Below, piece after piece: positions 33,838 to 42,206 of a stretch of DNA of 64,000 nt. Position numbers and translations under genes: made by a program. Each line of letters opens with the position of its first letter. Within the stretch, counting starts at the first letter, position 1. A model generated the notes under the pieces. The model saw only the letters and a program-made list of their open reading frames with translations. It did not search any database and was not told where the DNA came from. The stretch spans positions 1-64,000 of the forward strand of contig CAVDQG010000005.1 in the NCBI GenBank assembly GCA_963611165.1. The letters run 5' to 3'. This DNA is from SIG603 sp963611165. Its GTDB lineage: Bacteria; Bacillota; Clostridia; Oscillospirales; Acutalibacteraceae.

Positions 33838-34694
33838 CAGCGTTCCTCCACCTCACGCAGCATTTCCTCAAGGAAAGCCGGCAAATAAAATGCTCCGACA
33901 TGCAATCGGCTTGTGTAATATTTCGTGCGCATATTGAGTGCGTTCCAAGCGTCGGCGTCCATATCGTTTATTGGGTGATATTTCTTGCTCGCAAAGCCAA
34001 ACAGCCAGTAGCCTGCCGCAAAGGTGGGGATATGAGCCTGATACACCTTGCTTATCGGAAAAGTTCCCGCTATTCTCTGGTGACTTCGTTTCATGGCGTT
34101 CGCATCCTCGGAATAAAACGGACTTCCCTGCTGGTTGACCATTATGCCGTCCTCTCGAAGCGCATTGAAGCAGCTGCCGTAAAATTCTCTTGTAAAAAGT
34201 CCTTCCGAGGGGCCGAACGGATCGGATGAATCAACGATGATAATGTCGTACTCATTCTCGCACTTTCTGATGAATTTCAGTGCATTTCCGTAGTAAATAT
34301 GAACTCTGCGGTCATCCATTCGGCATGCATTACCGGGCAAATATGCACGGCAAGCCTCTATAACCTGCGGATCCATCTCAACCAAATCAATTTTTTCTAC
34401 CCTGTCGTAGCGTGTGAGCTCCTTAACTACACCACCGTCGCCCGCACCGATGACAAGAATATCCTTTGCGTTTTTGTGCACGGACATCGGCACATGAGTT
34501 ATCATTTCGTCATAGATAAATTCATCACGCTCCGTAAGCATTACATTTCCGTCAAGCGTCAGCACCCGTCCAAATTCAGGAGTCTCGAAAATATCTATGC
34601 GCTGATAGTCGCTCTGCTTGGAATAAAGCTGACGGTTAACCCTTATGCTGTGCTTGACATCGGGAGTGTGAAATTCAGAAAACCACATTTCCAT
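33837..34694 (-). CDS. speE: Spermidine synthase family aminopropyltransferase
   Basis: This 285-aa protein has the N-terminal beta tetramerisation strands (MEMWFSEFHTPDVKHSIRV, YQRIDIFETPEFGRVLTLD). The catalytic domain carries VIGAGDGGVVKEL for decarboxylated-SAM binding and IVDSSDPFGPSEGLF with the catalytic Asp. It moves aminopropyl to putrescine, or to agmatine in some bacteria. No SpeD is encoded in the window, so the source of decarboxylated SAM is not shown. It sits between speA and speB. Confidence 0.9.
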   Translation of the reverse strand: MEMWFSEFHTPDVKHSIRVNRQLYSKQSDYQRIDIFETPEFGRVLTLDGNVMLTERDEFIYDEMITHVPMSVHKNAKDILVIGAGDGGVVKELTRYDRVEKIDLVEMDPQVIEACRAYLPGNACRMDDRRVHIYYGNALKFIRKCENEYDIIIVDSSDPFGPSEGLFTREFYGSCFNALREDGIMVNQQGSPFYSEDANAMKRSHQRIAGTFPISKVYQAHIPTFAAGYWLFGFASKKYHPINDMDADAWNALNMRTKYYTSRLHVGAFYLPAFLEEMLREVEER

Positions 34695-34707
34695 TTAAAA
34701 ATCTCCT

Positions 34708-36174
34708 TTAAGCCAAAACATTGAGCCGCAAAATATCAGGGTCTTCCGGGCCTGTCATACTGCAGCCTTTCAATTTTGCATACTCGATATAATTTAAAAT
34801 CTCGGCGGTAATACGCTCACCTGGTGCCAAAATCGGAATTCCGGGAGGATAGCACATAACAAACTCACTGCATACCATTCCCTCCGTCTCACGAAGCGGC
34901 AAGCTTTTTTTCGGCGCATAGAAAGCTTCCTGAGGACTTGCGGCAACCTCGGGATCGATATACTCCTGACTTAAAAGTCCAGCACCGTCTGTGTGATATC
35001 GGCGCTTAATTTCCGCAAGCGCACTGACAAGGCGCTCAACCTCCTGAGGTCGGTCACCGATGGAAAGATAAGCAAGGATATTTCCGATGTCGCCGAATTC
35101 TATTTGAATGTCATATTCATCACGAAGAATATCATAAACCTCAATACCAGCAAGACCGATATCCAGCGTGTGAATGCTGAGCTTTGTTATATCAAAATCA
35201 AAAACGGAATTTCCGTTACAAAGCTCTTTTCCGAAGGCATAATATCCGCCGACAGCATTGATTTCCTCACGGGCATATTCTGCCATATCGGCTACCTGAT
35301 GGAAAACCTGTCTGCCCCTGAGCGCAAGATTTCTGCGTGAAATATCAAGGCTTGACATGAGAAGATAGCTTCCCGATGTTGTTTGAGTGAGGTTGATTAT
35401 CTGCCGTACATATCCTGCGTGAACATTCTGCCCCGTTAAAAGAAGACTCGACTGCGTCAGGCTTCCGCCGCTCTTGTGCATGGAAACGGACGCCATATCA
35501 GCCCCCGCCGCCATTGCGGAAACGGGAAGTCCGCCGCCGAAATAGAAATGCGTTCCGTGGGCTTCGTCGGCAAGGCAAAGCATTCCTGCGTTATGAGCCA
35601 TACGCACAATCTCACGAAGATCACTGCAAATTCCATAGTAGGTCGGATTATTGACAAGCACGGCAACGGCATTCGGGTGCTCGGCAATTGCCTTAGCCAC
35701 CTGCTCTCGCTTCATTCCAAGACTTATCCCAAGTCGGTTATCTACCTCGGGATTCACATAAACAGGAACCGCACCACACAGCACAAGTGCATTGAGCACA
35801 CTGCGGTGAACATTTCTCGGTAAAATAATCTCGTCACCGCGCTTGCAGGCTGTCAGCACCATACTTTGCACCGAACTTGTCGTGCCGCCGACCATCAAAA
35901 AAGCGTGAGCCGCACCGAATGCATCAGCGGCAAGCTCTTCTGCTTCTCTGATAACAGAAACAGGGTGACACAGGTTATCAAGCGGTTTCATGCTGTTTAC
36001 ATCCACGCCGACACACTGCCGACCGAGAAACTCCGTCAGCTCGGGATTTCCCCTTCCGCGCTTATGACCCGGCACGTCAAAGGGAACCACACGCATTTTG
36101 CGAAAGTTTTCCAAAGCCTCGTGAATGGGAGCTCGGTTCTGGTCAAGTCGTGAACGCTTCATATCTGTGTTCAT
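34708..36174 (-). CDS. speA: Orn/Lys/Arg decarboxylase family protein, likely arginine decarboxylase
   Basis: This 488-aa PLP enzyme of the aspartate-aminotransferase-fold decarboxylases has FDVPGHKRGRG near 35, GGTTSSVQSM, LADEAHGTHFYF and SVSMHKSGGSLTQSS with the PLP Lys. The C-terminal decarboxylase domain holds VCSEFVMCYPPGIPILAPGERIT. The short Bacillus SpeA form makes agmatine from arginine, matching the agmatinase in this operon. The ATG at 36174 has GGAGG 4 bp upstream; the frame stays open upstream through a terminator, so the longer form is not real. Confidence 0.9.
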   Translation of the reverse strand: MNTDMKRSRLDQNRAPIHEALENFRKMRVVPFDVPGHKRGRGNPELTEFLGRQCVGVDVNSMKPLDNLCHPVSVIREAEELAADAFGAAHAFLMVGGTTSSVQSMVLTACKRGDEIILPRNVHRSVLNALVLCGAVPVYVNPEVDNRLGISLGMKREQVAKAIAEHPNAVAVLVNNPTYYGICSDLREIVRMAHNAGMLCLADEAHGTHFYFGGGLPVSAMAAGADMASVSMHKSGGSLTQSSLLLTGQNVHAGYVRQIINLTQTTSGSYLLMSSLDISRRNLALRGRQVFHQVADMAEYAREEINAVGGYYAFGKELCNGNSVFDFDITKLSIHTLDIGLAGIEVYDILRDEYDIQIEFGDIGNILAYLSIGDRPQEVERLVSALAEIKRRYHTDGAGLLSQEYIDPEVAASPQEAFYAPKKSLPLRETEGMVCSEFVMCYPPGIPILAPGERITAEILNYIEYAKLKGCSMTGPEDPDILRLNVLA

Positions 36175-36200
36175 TTTTCCTCCGTTCTGGGTTCCTAACA

Positions 36201-36242
36201 AAACAAAAAACGCAAGCCGCACAAAAGTGCAAACTTGCGTTT
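36201..36242 (-). terminator. Intrinsic terminator 27 bp before speA
   Basis: On the minus strand a 9-bp outer stem (36242-36234 with 36216-36208) encloses a GCAC/GTGC inner hairpin and is followed by TTTTTTGTTTTG. It would end the upstream RNA just before the speA ribosome binding site, so it marks either the 3' end of a separate RNA or an attenuator. Confidence 0.85.
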
Positions 36243-36623
36243 GATTACAGCATAATTGTATAAGCAGAATACCCCACCGCAAACCTGTCTTCCACGCAAA
36301 ACGGCAAATGGTAAATGGCACAGGTATACAAATAGGTTTATTCCGAATAATTCAAAAAGGCTGAGCGAGTCAGAGTCTATATAGCAATCTTACTTTTACT
36401 ACTCTTTATTGACCGTTTCACAAGTCTGCACACCAAAATGTGCAATTTCATGGTTGTAAAGGAACCAACTTATAAAATTTGAGCTTTTAACTCAATCAAT
36501 AACGCAACTTTCGTTGCAAATCGGCAGTGGACCCGGCTGTCCGTATGGCCTTAGCCCCTTTGGGCGGTCCTTTGGTAAATTGCTTTGAAAAACTCTTACA
36601 AACCCGATTCGTCTTTCAAAATC
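36201..36623 (-). ncRNA. Candidate structured RNA (about 420 nt) upstream of speA
   Basis: The stretch 36243-36725 has no credible gene but has a full transcription unit on the minus strand: a promoter at 36658-36630 and a terminator at 36242-36201. Several stems are visible. A closing helix pairs 36566-36573 with 36458-36466. It encloses hairpins at 36554-36565 (GCCC/GGGC), 36504-36517 (GCAAC/GTTGC) and 36481-36493. Outside lie GCACA/TGTGC (36428-36443) and ACCTGT/ACAGGT (36283-36288 with 36320-36325). I do not recognise RNase P, tmRNA, SRP or 6S signatures. It may be a known large RNA class such as raiA, a polyamine-responsive leader, or new. Confidence 0.6.
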
Positions 36624-36629
36624 GAGGCA

Positions 36630-36658
36630 AGTATATCACAGCTTTTTTGGGGTGTCAA
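36630..36658 (-). promoter_or_regulatory. Consensus promoter of the structured RNA
   Basis: TTGACA (36658-36653), 17 bp, then TATACT (36635-36630) on the minus strand. Transcription should start near 36623. Such a strong promoter suits an abundant RNA or a highly expressed operon. Confidence 0.85.
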
Positions 36659-36725
36659 TCTTTTTTGTCAAAAAATATAAACGCACAGCAAAAATTCGTC
36701 TGCAGTGCGTTTAATTTTCGATTAA

Positions 36726-37991
36726 TTATTTTAACTCGACGGTAATAATTATCCGACCGTCCTTGTAGTCCGAGTGAATCGAGCCCTTGTGTCCTTCCAC
36801 TATGCTTCTTGCAATCGAAAGTCCGATTCCGAAGCCGCCTGTAGATGAATTTCTCGAGGAATCCATGCGGTAAAATCGGTCAAACATTCTCTTGAGGCTC
36901 TCGTCCTCAGGTCGGTCACAGGCATTGGAAACCGTGAGTTTGACGCCGTGTCTTGTTTTCTCAAGGCACAAATCAATATCGGTATTCGGCGTGGAATATT
37001 TTACCGCATTGTCCGCTAAAACAGAAACCAGCTGTCTCACTGCATATTCGTCTCCCGAGTATTTTAAATCGGGTGCGACTGATATATTAAATCCGAGTCC
37101 GCTTTCAGCCGCAAAATCCAGAAAAGATTCCGCCGTCTGAAGAACCGCTTCACTTACTTGAAACTCATTCATTTTGAGCGGACTTTCGTCCTCGTCCATT
37201 CGTGAAAGCGTGACAAGAGAATTTACAAGCGAGGTGAGTTTCTCCGTCTGAGCCTCGGCTTTGTCTATCCACTTTTGCTTTCCCACTTCCATCTCGAGAA
37301 CCCTCAAGCTTGTGGAAATAACGGTAATCGGAGTCTTTAGCTCGTGACTTGCGTCCGTGATGAACTGCTTTTGTCTTTTTGTGCTCTGTACCACAGGGTC
37401 AATCGCACGGGCAGAGAACAAAACAACAAGTGCGAACACGAGAAGTATGCACATCACATCAGCCGCAAGTGACCACAAAAGAATGCTTCTCAAAGTTCTA
37501 AGCTGTTGATAGCAATCGAGAAAAATGGCGGCATAACCGCCGTCTTCAGCAGAATATACAGCATATCGATAGCTTTTGTATATACCGTAGCCCTCGCCGT
37601 GCTTCACGGCTACACCAAGATATTCGTCCACATTTTCCGTTGTAACGGCGGCAATGCGGCTCAAATTCGCCTCGGTCATAGTTCCTTCGTCATCAAAGCA
37701 CAGCACAAAGAACCTGGTAGAAAAAGGCGTTTCCTTGTTGAACGGTCCTCTTTGATTTGTACTGTCAGGCGAAGGTGAAGCTGTTGAGTTTTTTATATCA
37801 GGCGGCTCTTCATGCGTTTGATTCTGAGGAATAGTTCCCTCGTTGCCGTGAATCAAATCGAGCGTCTGACGCTGGTCGCTGTCCGTGGAAATTACCATCG
37901 CAATATTCAAAATGAGGGTCAAAAGAAGCATGACCGCCGCAACAGACAGCGTGGCAATTTTGATAAATTTCTTCCGAAGACGCCGAATCAT
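36726..37991 (-). CDS. Sensor histidine kinase (two transmembrane helices)
   Basis: This 421-aa kinase has transmembrane helices near 12-35 and 168-193 flanking an extracytoplasmic sensor of about 130 residues with a Pro/Ser/Thr/Asn-rich stretch. The DHp box is DASHELKTP with His216. The HATPase has QLVSVLADNAVKYS (N box), a G1 region in which NACDRPED replaces DNG, and GGFGIGLSIA (G2). A clear HAMP is not evident. It overlaps its response regulator by 4 nt and should phosphorylate it. It is the last gene of the VTC/DUF4956 operon. Confidence 0.9.
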   Translation of the reverse strand: MIRRLRKKFIKIATLSVAAVMLLLTLILNIAMVISTDSDQRQTLDLIHGNEGTIPQNQTHEEPPDIKNSTASPSPDSTNQRGPFNKETPFSTRFFVLCFDDEGTMTEANLSRIAAVTTENVDEYLGVAVKHGEGYGIYKSYRYAVYSAEDGGYAAIFLDCYQQLRTLRSILLWSLAADVMCILLVFALVVLFSARAIDPVVQSTKRQKQFITDASHELKTPITVISTSLRVLEMEVGKQKWIDKAEAQTEKLTSLVNSLVTLSRMDEDESPLKMNEFQVSEAVLQTAESFLDFAAESGLGFNISVAPDLKYSGDEYAVRQLVSVLADNAVKYSTPNTDIDLCLEKTRHGVKLTVSNACDRPEDESLKRMFDRFYRMDSSRNSSTGGFGIGLSIARSIVEGHKGSIHSDYKDGRIIITVELK

Positions 37992-38662
37992 GAATTGTCC
38001 TCCAGCAAATAGCCAAGACCTCGGTTAGCCGTCAAAGTCGCCTTAGAGCCGACGGATTTCAGCTTCTTTCTAAGGTTCGATATATTCACCCAAACCACAT
38101 TGATTTCGGCGTCGTTATCCCAGCCCCAGACCTTTATCATTATTCTTTCTGCAGAAAAAACCTGATTGGGATTGCGCATAAAAAGCTCCATAATCTGAAA
38201 CTCCTTGCCGCCGAGTCTCAGGCTTTCTTTTCCGCAAGTTAAAAGTCCCGTGTCCGGGTCTAAGGTAAGGTCTGAAAACGAAAGAAGCGTTGGGTGGTAT
38301 GCTTCACTTCTGCGTAGCATTGCCCTAACACGGCTTATAAGCTCATCGGGGGCAAACGGCTTCGGCAGATAGTCGTCCGCTCCCGCATTGAAGCCGATAA
38401 TGCGGTCATCGGTTTCACCCTTTGCCGTCAGCATCATGATAGGTGTTTCGCATTTCTCCGCACGAAGCTTTTGAAGTACCTCGATACCGTTCATTTTCGG
38501 CATCATAACATCAAGGATAATCGCATCGTAATTTCCCGTTATACCGTATTCGTAAGCATCAAAGCCGTTATTTACCGTATCCACGGCAAAATGATTTTTC
38601 TCAAAAAAAACCGTCAAAACCTCGGCTAAATCCAACTCGTCCTCTGCTATCAAAAGTCGCAC
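37988..38662 (-). CDS. OmpR-family response regulator
   Basis: This 224-aa regulator has a receiver with the acidic pair EDE at 7-9, phosphoacceptor Asp51 in ILDVMMP and a Lys in PKPF. A winged-helix DNA-binding domain follows (about 128-222; KVWGWDNDAEINVVWVNISN is the recognition region). The partner kinase follows with a 4-nt overlap. Its likely binding sites are the 7-4-7 direct repeats in the divergent promoter region near 40139-40196, which would make the locus autoregulated. Confidence 0.92.
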   Translation of the reverse strand: MRLLIAEDELDLAEVLTVFFEKNHFAVDTVNNGFDAYEYGITGNYDAIILDVMMPKMNGIEVLQKLRAEKCETPIMMLTAKGETDDRIIGFNAGADDYLPKPFAPDELISRVRAMLRRSEAYHPTLLSFSDLTLDPDTGLLTCGKESLRLGGKEFQIMELFMRNPNQVFSAERIMIKVWGWDNDAEINVVWVNISNLRKKLKSVGSKATLTANRGLGYLLEDNS

Positions 38663-38716
38663 AAAATCACTCTCCTTTGCCTTTCAGTATACCGACACCA
38701 AGCGTTAATTTCAAGC

Positions 38717-39382
38717 TTACAGCGTCACTTCCTTCATCACATTTCTGCTGCACTGAATCGTGAGATTTCCGTTACGGCATCTTAAATCGTCAAGAAAAGC
38801 CTTTGGCACACTGTTTCCGGGCATCATAATGCGGTACTCAAGGTCAAACATAGTTCCCATATTTGTTGTCTTCACTCTTACAAGCTCATAATCGCTTGTA
38901 TATTCGTCCAAAATATCGTCAAAAAGTCCCTCGTAATCAAGATTTTCCGGGATAGTTATGCGCAAAATTCTCTCTGCCTCGTTCTTCTGTCCGAATCGTA
39001 AAAGAGTCAAAATCATGAGAAGACCGCCTGCGAGCACGAAAGTCAGCACTGCAAGCACCACATAACCCATTCCCGTAGCAAGACCGACTGCCATTGCAAG
39101 GAAAATAACGGCAATCTCACGGGCAGTTCCCGGTTGTGAACGGAATCTTACAAGTCCGAATGCTCCCGCAACAGCAACGCCTGCACCGATGTTTCCGTTG
39201 ACAAGCATGATGACAACCTGTACTGCGGTGGGCAAAACCGCAAGAGTGAGAGCAAGACTTTGGCTTGATCTTTCACGATACATTCCTACAAACGCAAGTC
39301 CGATACCAAGCACCATTGAAACAGCGGTGCAGATAAGAAAAGCGCCGAGAGTAATTTGAGAACCTATAATTGAGTTAAGCAC
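38717..39382 (-). CDS. DUF4956 membrane protein
   Basis: This 221-aa protein has four hydrophobic segments (about 10-30, 42-62, 66-80 and 90-125) and a soluble C-terminal domain of about 90 residues (ILRITIPENLDYEGLFDDIL). The FGLVRFRSQPGTAREIAVIF block between helices is the hallmark of DUF4956. Such genes are typically next to VTC-domain genes, as here: the VTC gene overlaps its start by 8 nt. I infer that the two proteins form one membrane complex; the biochemical role is unknown. Confidence 0.88.
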   Translation of the reverse strand: MLNSIIGSQITLGAFLICTAVSMVLGIGLAFVGMYRERSSQSLALTLAVLPTAVQVVIMLVNGNIGAGVAVAGAFGLVRFRSQPGTAREIAVIFLAMAVGLATGMGYVVLAVLTFVLAGGLLMILTLLRFGQKNEAERILRITIPENLDYEGLFDDILDEYTSDYELVRVKTTNMGTMFDLEYRIMMPGNSVPKAFLDDLRCRNGNLTIQCSRNVMKEVTL

Positions 39383-40103
39383 AGGAAATATCCTCCTTAG
39401 TATTTTTTAATTCTTTTGCACGTGGCATATCGTAGCGATAGCATGCGCCGTATTTTGAAAACGATGTCGGGTAAGCTTTCGCCTCGTTCAATAAATGACT
39501 AAGCCAGAGCGGTGCGGTATCAGGAATTTTAATCTCCATAAGCACGTCACCGTATCCCGATATAGGTGAGCCGTAGTCACTGCATCTAAGATCAAGCTGT
39601 TCTGTTCTCCAGCGAAGATTTGTGTCAAATGTAATTCTAAGCTCGGGGTCTTCCATTCCCGCAAAAGCGAGGCGGTCATATCCGATAAACACCTTGGGTT
39701 TAGTATGGTAAAACTGCTGAAACCATTCTATCTCTCTGCCTATTTGACCGTAATCGGCACGAATTATATTCCCGTCCAAATAAGAAAAGACTTCGTTCGC
39801 CCCGACAGTGATTCTGCGCTTGTAGACTATTCCGTCAAACTTTTTCTTGATTTCCACAAAAACCTTTGAATCGTCTCTTGCGGTTCCGTAGCTTCTGACA
39901 CGAAGCTTTTCTTTATATTTTGGCTTTTCGAGCGAGGTGCGAATCAATCGCCAATCGTCCGTATCGTAATAAATATTGCAGATTGTGTACTGACCGTACA
40001 CGTCCTTCTTCATATAAGGTCGCATGCCCTCCAAAATCACTTCTTGCTGTGCTTTTGTAAGGCAGTATTTCTTTTCGTATCTCTTAAAACAGTTTTGTGC
40101 CAT
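39375..40103 (-). CDS. VTC-domain protein (polyphosphate polymerase-like)
   Basis: This 242-aa protein has the CYTH-like triphosphate tunnel of VTC domains. Basic and acidic tunnel residues are visible: RYEKKY at the start, KLRVRSYG, VFVEIKKKFDGIVYKRR, YDRLAF, LRITFDTNLRWR, LMEIKIP and SFSKYG. In yeast the Vtc4 domain makes polyphosphate from ATP. Bacterial stand-alone copies linked to DUF4956 are not well characterised, so polymerase activity is plausible but unproven. AAGGAGG precedes the ATG. It is the first gene of the operon. Confidence 0.88.
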   Translation of the reverse strand: MAQNCFKRYEKKYCLTKAQQEVILEGMRPYMKKDVYGQYTICNIYYDTDDWRLIRTSLEKPKYKEKLRVRSYGTARDDSKVFVEIKKKFDGIVYKRRITVGANEVFSYLDGNIIRADYGQIGREIEWFQQFYHTKPKVFIGYDRLAFAGMEDPELRITFDTNLRWRTEQLDLRCSDYGSPISGYGDVLMEIKIPDTAPLWLSHLLNEAKAYPTSFSKYGACYRYDMPRAKELKNTKEDISCA

Positions 40104-40126
40104 AGAACTTTCCTCCTTTTGACCAA

Positions 40127-40206
40127 AGTGTAAAAAACGAACCTAAAAACAGCCTAAAGAAAATTAAGATAATTTCTTTAAGCAGTCTTTAGGTTCACTT
40201 TATACA
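40127..40206. promoter_or_regulatory. Divergent promoters with paired OmpR-type direct repeats
   Basis: A 24-bp imperfect inverted repeat (40139-40162 and 40173-40196; 21 of 24 match) spans the divergent region. Each arm is a 7-4-7 tandem repeat: CTTTAAGCAGTCTTTAGG at 40176-40193 on the plus strand and CTTTAGGCTGTTTTTAGG at 40159-40142 on the minus strand. A -10-like TATACA (40201-40206) lies 7 bp after the plus repeat and TACACT (40132-40127) 9 bp after the minus repeat; neither has a good -35. This is what activation by an OmpR-type regulator looks like, and one is encoded in the operon. Confidence 0.75.
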
Positions 40207-40237
40207 ATGCAAGCATCAAAACAAAAGGAGAGACAAA

Positions 40238-42022
40238 ATGAAACGACATATTACCATAATTTTGGCACTTGCCATAGCGGCGTCGCTTGTCGGATGCACG
40301 ACAGACACAGCCGCACAAAGCAGCTCGGATGTTTCAAGCAGTGCGGTATCATCACAGAGCACTGAATCAGAAACAAGTTTAAGCGTGACAAACACAGATA
40401 CATCTGAAAACAGCACAGAAAACTCATCGGAAACGGTCACTCTTACCTTTTCCGACAGTGAAATAAGCACGGATGCCGATAATGTAAAAATCGAGGGCAC
40501 AGCAGTCACAATTTCTAAGTCGGGCACATATATTCTCATGGGAAGCTGTTCGGACGGCTCTGTTAAGGTAAAAAAAGGCACCGTAGGAGTCACACTGGTT
40601 CTGTCCGATTTAAGCCTAACTAACAGCACGTCAGCACCGATAGTTATAGGAAAATCAAGTGAAGTAACCATCGAGGCGGCAGAGGGTACAAGCAATACTC
40701 TTTCTGACACCGAGCAGAACAACGACACAACCTATACCGAGAATACAGACGCAGAAAACGCTGTCATCAAATGCAAAGACGGCTCAAGCGTTGTTCTTTG
40801 CGGAAGCGGTACTTTGACAATAAACGCAAACGGAAAGAACGGTATCAAGTCGGGCGGTACTGACACGGAAACCTCAAAAGAATCATCCCTTACTATTAAA
40901 GATTTAATTCTTAATATAACAGCCGGGGTAAACGATGCAGTAAACGCAGAAAATCTTCTGAATGTCGAGAGCGGTACTCTTACCATTGATGCCGCCGATG
41001 ACGCTCTTCACAGCGATTTGACCATGAATGTCGGCGCTGACGGTACCGACGGCCCTACCATAACCATTACAAATGCCTACGAGGGAATCGAAGCCGCTTC
41101 ACTCAATATTTTATCGGGAAATATCGACATCACATCTACGGACGACTGTCTTAATGCCGCAAACGGCGACCTGACAAACTATTCTTTTGAAATGAATATT
41201 TCAGGCGGTACAATCAAAGCCTACACCACGACAGGTGACGGATTTGACTCCAACGGCTCAATGACAATTTCAGGCGGAAATATCGAGGTTTGGACAGCTG
41301 ACACAGCCGATAATCAGCCGCTTGACGCCGAAGAAACCATTTCGATAACGGGCGGAACGGTACTTGCCGCAGGCGGAAGCAACGGCATGGGCGTTTCGAT
41401 TAAGAGTGAAAACGCTTTTGTCACATTTGGAAATGCTTCAGGAATGGGTGGCGGTATGGGCGGTGGCGCTCAGCAAGGCGGCGGTCAAATGGGCGGAAAT
41501 CCCCCACAGATGAACGGCAATTCTAACGAAAATTCAGAGCCAAACGGCACTCCCGCTCCAATAGAAAACGGCTCAGACACCGCTTCAATGCCTGAAGGAA
41601 CTCCTCCTTCGGATGCAAACACACCTCAGGGTGATGCGGCAAACGGCATAAACGAAAATCAGCCGCAAATGCCACAGGGTGATAACTCTCAGACCGAATC
41701 AAGCCTCGGAGTCAATGCAAACGATGAATTTACAATCACCGATTCTGACGGAAATGTAATTTATACCGGAACGGCTCTTTGCAATGCGTCTTATGTATTT
41801 TATGCATCGCAAGACTTAAATTCCGACAGCACTTACACTCTCACGGCAAGTGAGACAAGCACTGAATCAACCTCGGAAACAGAATTGACAGGAAATCAAA
41901 TGGGCGGTCAGCCGGGAGGCGGAAACTTTAACGGCGGCACAGAACCGAGCTTTGAAGCAAGCACATCTGAAGCTACAGAAGCATCAGAAAAATCCGAGAA
42001 CAGCGAATCAGGCAATTCTTAA
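40238..42022 (+). CDS. Cthe_2159-type carbohydrate-binding lipoprotein
   Basis: This 594-aa lipoprotein has a lipobox at ASLVGC (Cys19) and a Ser/Thr-rich linker to about residue 65. A long run of beta-helix repeats follows (70-400; VKIEGTAVTISKSGTYILMG, GTLTIDAADDALHSD, DDCLNAANGD). The repeats match PF14262 (Cthe_2159, formerly DUF4353), whose founder binds pectic polysaccharide and calcium. Residues about 405-480 are Gly/Gln/Asn/Pro-rich and the tail is Ser/Thr/Glu-rich. It is divergent from the VTC operon and shares the operator region, so probably belongs to the same regulon. Surface adhesion or matrix binding is inferred. Confidence 0.85.
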   Translation: MKRHITIILALAIAASLVGCTTDTAAQSSSDVSSSAVSSQSTESETSLSVTNTDTSENSTENSSETVTLTFSDSEISTDADNVKIEGTAVTISKSGTYILMGSCSDGSVKVKKGTVGVTLVLSDLSLTNSTSAPIVIGKSSEVTIEAAEGTSNTLSDTEQNNDTTYTENTDAENAVIKCKDGSSVVLCGSGTLTINANGKNGIKSGGTDTETSKESSLTIKDLILNITAGVNDAVNAENLLNVESGTLTIDAADDALHSDLTMNVGADGTDGPTITITNAYEGIEAASLNILSGNIDITSTDDCLNAANGDLTNYSFEMNISGGTIKAYTTTGDGFDSNGSMTISGGNIEVWTADTADNQPLDAEETISITGGTVLAAGGSNGMGVSIKSENAFVTFGNASGMGGGMGGGAQQGGGQMGGNPPQMNGNSNENSEPNGTPAPIENGSDTASMPEGTPPSDANTPQGDAANGINENQPQMPQGDNSQTESSLGVNANDEFTITDSDGNVIYTGTALCNASYVFYASQDLNSDSTYTLTASETSTESTSETELTGNQMGGQPGGGNFNGGTEPSFEASTSEATEASEKSENSESGNS

Positions 42023-42037
42023 TCCATATATATAACG

Positions 42038-42074
42038 AAAACGGAAGCAAGTTAAATTTCTTGCTCCCGTTTTT
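42038..42074. terminator. Intrinsic terminator after the Cthe_2159-type gene
   Basis: A 14-bp stem with one mismatch (42038-42051 and 42060-42073) is followed by Ts on the plus strand; A-runs on the other side could also serve the convergent gene ending at 42207. Confidence 0.85.
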
Positions 42075-42206
42075 TCTTTGTCATACGCAGTCTTACATAA
42101 ACTAAATTGCCAGTACACATGATTCAGAGGCAGTGAAGTCTTTTTGTCATCATAAATCCCCTGATTGTCTTTTTTCACTGCCTCAAAATCTATGTGCCGA
42201 TACACG

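Noticed and set aside
40216..40728. 170-aa minus-strand frame
   Set aside because: It mirrors the Ser/Thr-rich linker of the Cthe_2159-type lipoprotein; low complexity on one strand opens the other.
42008..42205. 65-aa minus-strand frame after the small beta protein
   Set aside because: It runs through a clear terminator and has no ribosome binding site.
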